From an uncultured Verrucomicrobiota bacterium (GTDB lineage: Bacteria; Verrucomicrobiota; Kiritimatiellia; RFP12; UBA1067): DNA of 12,207 bases. The stretch spans positions 1 through 12,207 of the forward strand of contig CAMOIK010000051.1 of assembly GCA_946615875.1 (NCBI GenBank). The letters run 5' to 3'. Positions 1 through 6,224 of this stretch are shown here, piece by piece; the first letter of the stretch is position 1; every line of letters starts with the position of its first letter. A program made the position numbers and the translations under genes. Below the pieces are notes generated by a model. The model searched no databases, was not told where the DNA came from, and saw only the letters and a program-made list of their open reading frames with translations.

Positions 1-55
1 TTTTTCCCCCCGCCTATCGAGCCGTGCCAAAAAATGGGCCCAGATTGGCGGCCAC

Positions 56-84
56 TAGACGCTACGACGGGAATATGCTATAAT
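56..84 (+). promoter_or_regulatory. Extended -10 promoter of unit 1
   Basis: A perfect TATAAT lies at 79-84, preceded by TG at 76-77, giving the extended -10 form TGCTATAAT. A partial -35 element, TAGACG (four of six matches to TTGACA), lies at 56-61 with a 17-base spacer. Transcription would begin near 91, leaving a leader of about 120 bases before the gene at 211. The same TG-N-TATAAT form recurs before the other two units of this window, which supports the call. Confidence 0.7.
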
Positions 85-210
85 GTGCCCGACAGCCGTA
101 TGATAATTCGCAAAGACTGTAATCTTTTGCCGGTTCGCGTGTAAACAGAGCAGAAACACTTGCGACATGGGAAACGGCCCGTGGGGAAAACGCCAAAAAG
201 GAGTCTGTAG
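85..210 (+). other. 5' leader of the effector-like kinase gene
   Basis: This stretch between the -10 box and the first gene contains no convincing ORF and no riboswitch fold that I recognise. A strong ribosome binding site, AAAAAGGAG at 195-203, ends seven bases before the ATG at 211 and fixes that start. Bases 1-55 upstream of the promoter open with a T-run and C-run that could be the tail of an upstream terminator, but the stem would lie outside the window. Confidence 0.5.
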
Positions 211-2895
211 ATGAGTGGACACGCTGGATTTGCACCGATAGGCAGCAATGTGCCGCCGATAGTTCCTCCCCAGGTGGGCGGAGTTGGAAGCGTCGTCGGA
301 GGGCAGGGCGGCGCTCCCGATGTGCATCAGCAGGAGCAGCCGTCAGTCGAGCAGCCCGACAAGTCCAATGCGCGGTCGCTTGCGCAAAAGCTGGACGTGA
401 TGCTTCTCTCGGCGGCGCAAGTCTCGACCCACTCGGTCAGCGCGGATTCCGCCGTCGCGGCGGCAAAGATCGCTTCCCTCGGCGAAGCCGAAAGCGCCGC
501 GCTCGCCAAGGCCGCCAAAGCGGCGCGGAAGGCCATGAAGGAGATCGCCGGATTTTCCGGGCGCCAGATCGCCGCCGCGTTCATCGTCGATGGAAAAAAT
601 TTCGACTGGAACAAGGCCAGCCCCGCCGCGAAAGCGATCCAAAATGCGATTGACGCGCAGGTGGAGCTTTCCGCGCTCCTTACCGACATCGCGAACCGTC
701 CGGAGATTTCCGGGAAGGCGTTCGAGGCGTTTTCCGAGATGGCCATGCAGTGCGACCGTCGCCATAGCGAGATTTTCAGCCTGGCGTTGCAGCTTGCCGA
801 CGCCGCGTCCCAAGCCGGGGACGATCCGAAGCTGGCGGCGCGCCTCGACGCCAAGCTTGAAACGCTTCTGCCCCGGCAGGCGATGACGATGCACGGCAAC
901 ACGGAAATCCTCGACAAGATGAAGGCGCAGCTGCAGCCCCTGGCCGAGCGGCTCGAGGCGTTCGTCGCGCGCCCCAACGCCTCGCTCACGTCCGAAGAGT
1001 TTCTGGCGTATTCCGCCGAAGTGAAGAGCGCCTCCGCCGCCATCCGGCACGCCTTGAAAGAGGGTTTCCCGACCCCCGACGGCGGGCGCCTCCTGCCCGA
1101 TCGCGGTTTCATGTCGGCCCTTTCCGAGCTCACCCGCGCCGCCGAAAAGCAACTCGAAGACGTGCGCAAGAACATCGGCAACGCCGTCCTCAAGCAGTTC
1201 GTCACGAAAAACATAGCCGCCCCAAGCGATTTGACGATCCTTGCGCCGGAGAACGCCCGCATGCTGGCGGAAGCCGCCCCCAACCTCGCCAGTGCGGTGA
1301 AGATCAGACGCGAACTGGCAAAGGCCGCGCGTGAATACATAGCCGATCCGACCTCTGATGAAAAACGGCAGAAGATCGACGAGGTGATGGGACGCTACGC
1401 CGAGCTTGACGCAGACGTCATCAAAAGCGACATCGGGAAGCTCTTTTCCAACTGCAGGCACGTGATGGACGACAATGACTGGCGGCGGCTGCAGTCCTTC
1501 TTCGGCGCCGAAACGCAAGCGCTCAAAACGCAGATCGCGCACCTCGATGCCATGGTCAAGAGCATCCGAGAGAAGATGACGCCGGAGCAGTTCCTTTCCA
1601 CGACGTCCGCCAGTGCGCTGCTCAGGGGTAAAATCGCCTTTTCCACGCTCGTGGAGGCGAGGATCCACGGCATGCAGGACGCGGACGTAGATCCGAAGCT
1701 GGACGACTCCAACCACGTCTCGAGCAAGGTGCTCGGCGCCGGCAACGTCAATACCGTCAAGCTCGTCACCTACAAAGACGGCACCCAGTGCGTCTTCAAG
1801 CCCGAGGCCATTGGGCGCCAGAGCATGGAAAACCTTGCCCTTTCCAACGATTACGTCCCCGACCAGCAGGTCTCCCAGTTGAATCTCGCGACGCAATCGA
1901 CCGCCAAGGCCCTCGGACTCGACGACGTCATGCCGAAGTGCACCGTCGGCATGCACGACGGGGACTACGGACTTTTCATGGAGAAGGCGCCGGGCGTGGA
2001 TGCGGTTGATTTCGTCAGCGGCAAAGGCGTGCCACCTGGCAGCCTTTCGGCCAAAGACGTGGCCAAGCTCTCCGCAGACAAGCACGCGAAGGTGGTCGGC
2101 GCGCTCATCCGCGGCACGAACCGTCTGGAGTGGCTCGATCTCGTCGCCGGCCAGGGCGACCGCCACGCCCACAACTACATGATCGACGTCAAGAGCGACC
2201 TCACGGTCTCCGTGAAAGGCATCGACAACGATCAGAGCTTCCCCGCCTACCGCACAGGGGTGCGCACCTACGTCCTCAAAGGCAAGCACGCCGACGCGTT
2301 CAGGTTCGTCTGCGACACCATAGTAAACAGATATCCGAAGAGGCTGCGCGAAAAGGCCCGCGAACGCCTGCTCAACGATCCCGGTTTCAAGGCCGGGGAG
2401 GACGGCACGATCACCATCGATACGACGAAGTTCAAGGCTGGAGAACTCCATTTCGCCGCCCGAAACGCCGTGGGAATGCACGGAGCGACGCTGCCGGACT
2501 TCATCGACGAAGACCTTTTCCAGCAACTGACGGCGCTGAAGTCCGGCGAAAAGCGCGATGCGTACCTCGCCGATCTCGCGAAACGACTCCCCACAGAGGC
2601 CGTGTATTCCGCGCGCAATCGTCTCGACGAGGCCATAGCGCACGCCGAAAAGCTTTTTGCGGAAGGCAAGGTCGTCGCCAACGGGGACTTTGAAAAGCAA
2701 GACGTGCAGAAGCGCCTCCTCGGGCGCGAACTCAACGCGGAAAACCCGGTGAAGCCGCTAAACGGCTACAAGCTCCCGACGGGGAATGGAATGGACCCCA
2801 GACAGGACATCGTCTTCCAAGCCAAACGCCAGAACAAGTCGTTGTTCATGCGCGACCTGATCGACAAGACGTGCAAGAAGGACTGGTTCGACTGA
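211..2895 (+). CDS. Large effector-like protein with PI3/4-kinase-like catalytic core
   Basis: The product has 894 residues. Residues 1-36 contain no Asp, Glu, Lys or Arg and are rich in Pro, Gly, Val and Ser, like the disordered export signals of type III effectors; there is no Sec signal peptide. Residues about 50-500 are Ala/Leu/Lys/Glu-rich and look largely helical. A kinase-like core follows: a Gly-rich loop GAGNVNTV at 509-516, a candidate ATP-binding Lys530 in VFKPE, a catalytic loop GDRHAHN with Asp650 and Asn655, and a metal-binding segment GIDNDQSFP with Asp672. GDRHxxN and IDNxxxFP are hallmarks of the PI3/4-kinase branch, including type II PI 4-kinases, and of related bacterial effectors. 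The C-terminal 200 residues are unassigned. Substrate is unknown; lipid or protein phosphorylation, or another nucleotide transfer, are all possible. It is followed 16 bases later by a small acidic gene. The kinase fold is moderately certain; secretion is inference. Confidence 0.75.
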   Translation: MSGHAGFAPIGSNVPPIVPPQVGGVGSVVGGQGGAPDVHQQEQPSVEQPDKSNARSLAQKLDVMLLSAAQVSTHSVSADSAVAAAKIASLGEAESAALAKAAKAARKAMKEIAGFSGRQIAAAFIVDGKNFDWNKASPAAKAIQNAIDAQVELSALLTDIANRPEISGKAFEAFSEMAMQCDRRHSEIFSLALQLADAASQAGDDPKLAARLDAKLETLLPRQAMTMHGNTEILDKMKAQLQPLAERLEAFVARPNASLTSEEFLAYSAEVKSASAAIRHALKEGFPTPDGGRLLPDRGFMSALSELTRAAEKQLEDVRKNIGNAVLKQFVTKNIAAPSDLTILAPENARMLAEAAPNLASAVKIRRELAKAAREYIADPTSDEKRQKIDEVMGRYAELDADVIKSDIGKLFSNCRHVMDDNDWRRLQSFFGAETQALKTQIAHLDAMVKSIREKMTPEQFLSTTSASALLRGKIAFSTLVEARIHGMQDADVDPKLDDSNHVSSKVLGAGNVNTVKLVTYKDGTQCVFKPEAIGRQSMENLALSNDYVPDQQVSQLNLATQSTAKALGLDDVMPKCTVGMHDGDYGLFMEKAPGVDAVDFVSGKGVPPGSLSAKDVAKLSADKHAKVVGALIRGTNRLEWLDLVAGQGDRHAHNYMIDVKSDLTVSVKGIDNDQSFPAYRTGVRTYVLKGKHADAFRFVCDTIVNRYPKRLREKARERLLNDPGFKAGEDGTITIDTTKFKAGELHFAARNAVGMHGATLPDFIDEDLFQQLTALKSGEKRDAYLADLAKRLPTEAVYSARNRLDEAIAHAEKLFAEGKVVANGDFEKQDVQKRLLGRELNAENPVKPLNGYKLPTGNGMDPRQDIVFQAKRQNKSLFMRDLIDKTCKKDWFD

Positions 2896-2911
2896 CAGAA
2901 AGGAAAACCTC

Positions 2912-3379
2912 ATGGACGACATCGCAGACAAGAAGAAGGAAAGGGAAGAGTCCATCGCGGCGCTTACGGCCGCCCTCGCCGGGATTGAAGGCGGCAAGGG
3001 GTTGCCGGAGCGCTTCGCTGGCGGGCACGGCTTCATGAGCAGGAGGTTCGTTTTCGAGTGGATCGAGCCAATGCTTGAGATACGCTTCGATCTCCCGTAT
3101 GCGCGAGTCCTCTCCAGCGAGGAGGCGCAGCAGGAAGACGCCTCGGAGATAGCCGCCGCCATCCGCATGGCGATCCTGCTGCTGACGGCCGAAGGCCGGA
3201 GGTCCGGCACGGAGGATTTGCGAGTGAACGTTTGGGCGGACGACGACGGCGTAGGGTATTCGGTGCTGGATGGAGAGGGGAATGCGGTGGATGCCGGCGA
3301 CGACTGGTCGGGGCTGGTGCATCGCCTGGAAGCGGCGCTGCCGAAAGTCGGCGAGAGCCTTGCCGTGATCTGGCCGTAG
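2912..3379 (+). CDS. Small acidic protein, candidate effector chaperone
   Basis: The product has 155 residues and is strongly acidic, with about 30 Asp/Glu against 16 Lys/Arg. I do not recognise a named family from the sequence. It starts 16 bases after the kinase gene, with AAAGGA at 2899-2904 seven bases before the ATG, so the two are almost certainly cotranscribed. The N-terminal 30 residues are charged and helical; a hydrophobic, mixed alpha/beta middle (FVFEWIEPMLEIRFDLPYARV, about residues 46-66, is one such stretch split by charges) follows, and the end has strand-like segments such as LRVNVWADDDG. Size, acidity and position next to an effector-like gene match class I type III secretion chaperones (CesT/SycE type), but that is inferred from context, not from a matched motif. 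It could equally be an immunity-like or regulatory partner. Confidence 0.7.
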   Translation: MDDIADKKKEREESIAALTAALAGIEGGKGLPERFAGGHGFMSRRFVFEWIEPMLEIRFDLPYARVLSSEEAQQEDASEIAAAIRMAILLLTAEGRRSGTEDLRVNVWADDDGVGYSVLDGEGNAVDAGDDWSGLVHRLEAALPKVGESLAVIWP

Positions 3380-3396
3380 GCGACCGCGCCAATCGT

Positions 3397-3440
3397 CCCG
3401 GAGCTTCGCGGAAAGCTCCTTGGGAGCCTTCCCCAAAGGC
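3397..3440 (+). terminator. Tandem stem-loops after unit 1, without a T-tract
   Basis: A perfect 7-bp inverted repeat, GGAGCTT at 3400-3406 and AAGCTCC at 3413-3419, closes a six-base loop. CCC at 3397-3399 can also pair with GGG at 3422-3424 across a small bulge. Immediately after it are two mutually exclusive hairpins: TTGGG with CCCAA (about 3420-3436) and GCCTT with AAGGC (about 3426-3440). No run of T follows on the + strand, so it is not a textbook intrinsic terminator. It may end unit 1 with help from Rho or protect the 3' end. Confidence 0.4.
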
Positions 3441-3469
3441 CGAGAGCGTGAAAAAGCCCATGTTGCATA

Positions 3470-3499
3470 TTGACTTCGCGGGGCAAAAAGTGCTATAAT
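3470..3499 (+). promoter_or_regulatory. Strong sigma-70-type promoter of the envelope operon
   Basis: TTGACT at 3470-3475 matches the -35 consensus at five of six bases. TG at 3491-3492 and a perfect TATAAT at 3494-3499 form an extended -10 with an 18-base spacer. Transcription would start near 3505-3507, at the ATG of the next gene (3507), so the first message should have little or no leader. This is the best-formed promoter in the window. Confidence 0.82.
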
Positions 3500-3506
3500 C
3501 TACATC

Positions 3507-4337
3507 ATGATAACCTTGCTGATAGCGTTAGCCGTCGGATGTGGCGGATTTTCGGTTTCGCATTTCGTGTTCGGGGTGGGCGCGGGATGGAGCGCATTCA
3601 ACGGCGCGGTATGCTTCCTGGCGACGCAGGGGGGCGTTTCCTACTGGTTCATAAAGCGCATAAAGGCCGACATGAACGCGGTGCAGGGCATAATGGCGGC
3701 GGCGCAGAGGGCCGTCGAGGCGAAGACCCGCCAGTGGATGATACGCCCGCCCGGCAGCATACAGGAGGCGCAGAGGATCGTCCAGAGCGACATGGCGGCG
3801 GCGGCGCGCAAGGCGCTGGCGGAGACTGCGCGGCTGATGAAGTACCGCCCATGGGTGCTGATGGTCGATCGGCAGGTGGCCACGGCGCAGTTCCATCTGA
3901 ACTGGATGCTCAAGGATTTCAAGGCCGTGGACGCGCTCATGCCGAAGGCGCTTTTCCTCGATCCGGCGTCGGTGGCGATGAAGATGGCGCGCATGCAGAT
4001 GCGCGGGGAGCCGCTGGACGAAATCGAGAAGGTGTACCGCAAGGCGGCGGCGCGCTCGCGCTACAACGGAAACGTGCTGCCCGCGGCGTGCTGGAGCTGG
4101 ATACTGGTGCGGCGCAGCGAGGCGGCGGCCGACCAGGCCGCGCGCGACGCGCTGGTCGATCGGGCGTTCAAGGCGCTCGGCGAAGCGCTGAAGAAGAGCG
4201 ACAACGAGACGCTGAAGCGCAACCACGAGGTGCTGATGAACAACCGCGTCCCGCAGTTCAACAACTCCGGCCTCGGCGACCAGTGGTACGCATTGCACCT
4301 CGAGGAGCCCAAGATGAAGGTCCAGCGCCGCAGGTAG
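3507..4337 (+). CDS. Membrane protein with two N-terminal TM helices and a TPR-like domain
   Basis: The product has 276 residues and is not a family I can name. Residues about 1-22 and 27-49 are hydrophobic and fit two membrane helices. The second ends at IKRIKAD, so the positive-inside rule puts the rest of the protein in the cytoplasm. From about residue 60 on it is helical; the part around residues 130-185, with a pattern resembling A..HL.W.L.DF.AVD.L.PKALFLDP, looks like tetratricopeptide-type helical pairs, implying a protein-binding or scaffold role. The start at 3507 has no Shine-Dalgarno, lies about 7 bases from the -10 box and fits leaderless translation; the next Met is at residue 58 and would lose both TM helices. 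It heads the operon carrying MurU-AmgK and KdsB, so a role in envelope biogenesis is a reasonable guess only. Confidence 0.75.
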   Translation: MITLLIALAVGCGGFSVSHFVFGVGAGWSAFNGAVCFLATQGGVSYWFIKRIKADMNAVQGIMAAAQRAVEAKTRQWMIRPPGSIQEAQRIVQSDMAAAARKALAETARLMKYRPWVLMVDRQVATAQFHLNWMLKDFKAVDALMPKALFLDPASVAMKMARMQMRGEPLDEIEKVYRKAAARSRYNGNVLPAACWSWILVRRSEAAADQAARDALVDRAFKALGEALKKSDNETLKRNHEVLMNNRVPQFNNSGLGDQWYALHLEEPKMKVQRRR

Positions 4338-4391
4338 CGGCGCGCAGCAGTTTGGCAGTCAGCAGGTTTCACCGTCGCAGAGGGCAGTCGA

Positions 4392-6224
4392 ATGCAGAGA
4401 AGCGCACATCCCGCCGTGACAGGCGCGAGCCGCCTGGCGAAGAAAGCCGTGGTGCTTGCCGCCGGCTTCGGCACGCGACTGCGCCCCTTCACGGCGGCGG
4501 TGCCAAAGCCTCTTCTGCCCGTGTGGGGCGAGCCGATGCTGGCGCGCGTGGTCTCGTGGCTCCGAGCCCAGGGCGTGGAGGACGTCGCGGTGAACTGCCA
4601 CTATCTGCACGGGCAGGTCGAGGACTGGTGCGCGAAGAACGGATGCCGCGCCGTCTTCGAACCGGAGATACTCGGCACGGGCGGCGTCCTCAACCCGCTG
4701 CGCGACTGGCTCGGCGGCGACGATTTCTGGCTGGTGAACGGCGACATCGTCTTCGAGGCGCCTGACCTCCCGCCGTCTTTCGCCTCCGCCCCCCTCGCCC
4801 CCGACTGCATAGGCTGCTGCCTGGCGACGGAGGAAGGGCCGAGGACGATAGAGGTGGAGCCGGAGAGCGGCTTCGTCACGAACTGGCACAGCCCCGACCC
4901 CGGCTGGAACGGCACGTGGACGTATTGCGGAGTGGCGCGGCTTGCGGCGAAGATACTCGACTATGTCAAGCCCGAAGGCTTCTCGTCAATCGTCGAAGCG
5001 TACGAGGCCGCGATGATGGACGGCCGCTTCATGAAGGCCGTCGCCCCGGAGGGGCTGCTGTGGACCGACGCCGGGACGGTGGACAGCTATATCGCGCTCA
5101 ACCGGGACGGCGGCGACGACGCTTTCGCGGAAATCCCGCAAATCCGCGCCACCGGTCTCGTGCCTGACGCCGCAGACGCTGCGGACGGCCCGGAAGTCCG
5201 CCCCGTCGTCTTCACGGGCGCGCGCGGCAGCGACCGCGCGTTTTTCAAGGTGGGCGGCGCCGGCGGTGCGCCGGGCGCGTTCGTCATCGTCTATGACGAC
5301 GGGAAGAGGGCCGAGAACGCCCGCTACGCCGGCCACGCCCGCTGGCTGAAGGCGCACGGCATCCGCGTGCCGGACGTGCTGGCAGACGTGCCGCAGATGA
5401 AGGTGATGGCGCTGGAGAACGCCGGAGCGGTCGATCTCAAGGAACGCGCGAAGACGCGCGGCGAAGAGCGGCTGCGCGACTACGTGGCCGTGGTGGAGGA
5501 GCTGGCCAGGTTCAATGCGCTGGCGGGATCCGCCGACGCCCTGCCGCCGCTGGAGCCGCCGTTCGACGCCGCCCTCTACAAGTGGGAGCGAGAGCTATTC
5601 CGCGAACACTGCCTGGGCACGCGCTTCCACATGGATATGCCGCCCGCCGTCGAGAAAGAGCTGGAGGCCGTGGCAGAGCGCCTCGCCAAAGAGCCGCCCG
5701 CGCTCGTCCACCGCGATTTCCAGTCGGAGAACATCATCTTCCGCGCCGCGCGCCCGGCGGCGAGCGCCGTCGGCGGCGAAGGCGGGGAGATGCGCGACGA
5801 CTTCAAGTTCATCGATTTCCAGGGGATGCGCATCGGCGCGGCGGCATACGATCTGGCGAGTCTGCTCTACGATCCGTATGTCGGGCTGCGGGAGGGAGAG
5901 CGGCGCGCGCTGGCCGCGCTATACGCGAAGAAGACCGGCCGCCCGGAAATCGTCGAGGTCCTGCCGTTCGCGGCGGTCGAGCGGCTCGTGCAGTCGCTGG
6001 GCGCGTTCGGCCGTCTGGCGAGCGTCGGCAGGCCCGAGTTCAACCGCCACGTATCCGCCGCCCTTCAGAATCTGCTCGCGGCCGCGGACGAGGCGGGTCT
6101 GGACGCCACGGGCGCGCTCGCCGAGGATCTGATCGCCCGCGAAGAGGCGCGGCACGATCACGGCCGCCACGGCCACGAAGGCTGCTCGTGCGGCCATCAT
6201 CACGGCGGGGAGGGCGCGGAATGA
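4392..6224 (+). CDS. Fused MurNAc/GlcNAc-1-P uridylyltransferase and amino-sugar kinase (MurU-AmgK)
   Basis: The product has 610 residues in two enzyme domains. Residues about 18-245 are a sugar nucleotidyltransferase: LAAGFGTRLRP at 22-32, the PKP motif with Lys39, LGTGGVL, and VNGD with metal-ligand Asp118, matching MurU. Residues about 275-585 are an aminoglycoside-phosphotransferase-fold kinase: HRDFQSEN at 440-447 with catalytic Asp442 and Asn447, and IDFQ with Asp475, where Gln replaces the usual Gly as in AmgK; YDLASLLYDPYV follows. In Pseudomonas, AmgK phosphorylates anomeric MurNAc or GlcNAc and MurU then forms UDP-MurNAc, bypassing de novo synthesis and fosfomycin. Here both steps are on one chain, in the order opposite to the pathway. 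The C-terminal 24 residues are a His/Cys-rich tail. AGAGGG at 4379-4384 supports the start. The stop overlaps the next ATG by four bases. Another sugar-1-phosphate pathway is possible. Confidence 0.82.
   Translation: MQRSAHPAVTGASRLAKKAVVLAAGFGTRLRPFTAAVPKPLLPVWGEPMLARVVSWLRAQGVEDVAVNCHYLHGQVEDWCAKNGCRAVFEPEILGTGGVLNPLRDWLGGDDFWLVNGDIVFEAPDLPPSFASAPLAPDCIGCCLATEEGPRTIEVEPESGFVTNWHSPDPGWNGTWTYCGVARLAAKILDYVKPEGFSSIVEAYEAAMMDGRFMKAVAPEGLLWTDAGTVDSYIALNRDGGDDAFAEIPQIRATGLVPDAADAADGPEVRPVVFTGARGSDRAFFKVGGAGGAPGAFVIVYDDGKRAENARYAGHARWLKAHGIRVPDVLADVPQMKVMALENAGAVDLKERAKTRGEERLRDYVAVVEELARFNALAGSADALPPLEPPFDAALYKWERELFREHCLGTRFHMDMPPAVEKELEAVAERLAKEPPALVHRDFQSENIIFRAARPAASAVGGEGGEMRDDFKFIDFQGMRIGAAAYDLASLLYDPYVGLREGERRALAALYAKKTGRPEIVEVLPFAAVERLVQSLGAFGRLASVGRPEFNRHVSAALQNLLAAADEAGLDATGALAEDLIAREEARHDHGRHGHEGCSCGHHHGGEGAE

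Noticed and set aside
26..49. GCCAA / TTGGC inverted repeat with a GGGCCC centre upstream of the first promoter
   Set aside because: Arms are only five bases with a 14-base loop; a chance match is likely and no second copy occurs before the other promoters.
343..2700. Long open frame (785 codons) on the - strand opposite the kinase gene
   Set aside because: It is the complementary shadow of a GC-rich gene with strong third-position bias; its translation has no recognisable domain and no binding site, while the + strand frame has clear kinase motifs.
4338..4391. Possible promoter or terminator between the TPR-like gene and MurU-AmgK
   Set aside because: The 54 bases hold no -10-like box, no T-tract and no strong hairpin; read-through from the upstream promoter is simpler.
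3470..4765. 431-codon + strand frame starting just before the TPR-like gene
   Set aside because: The translation is low-complexity Arg/Gly/Ala and crosses the real MurU start; it lies out of frame with the gene that has membrane helices and a promoter.
5582..6220. N-terminal extension of the 710-residue protein to give 923 residues
   Set aside because: The extra 213 residues are Arg/Gly/Pro-rich out-of-frame sequence over the AmgK domain; the ATGA overlap and strong binding site support 6221.
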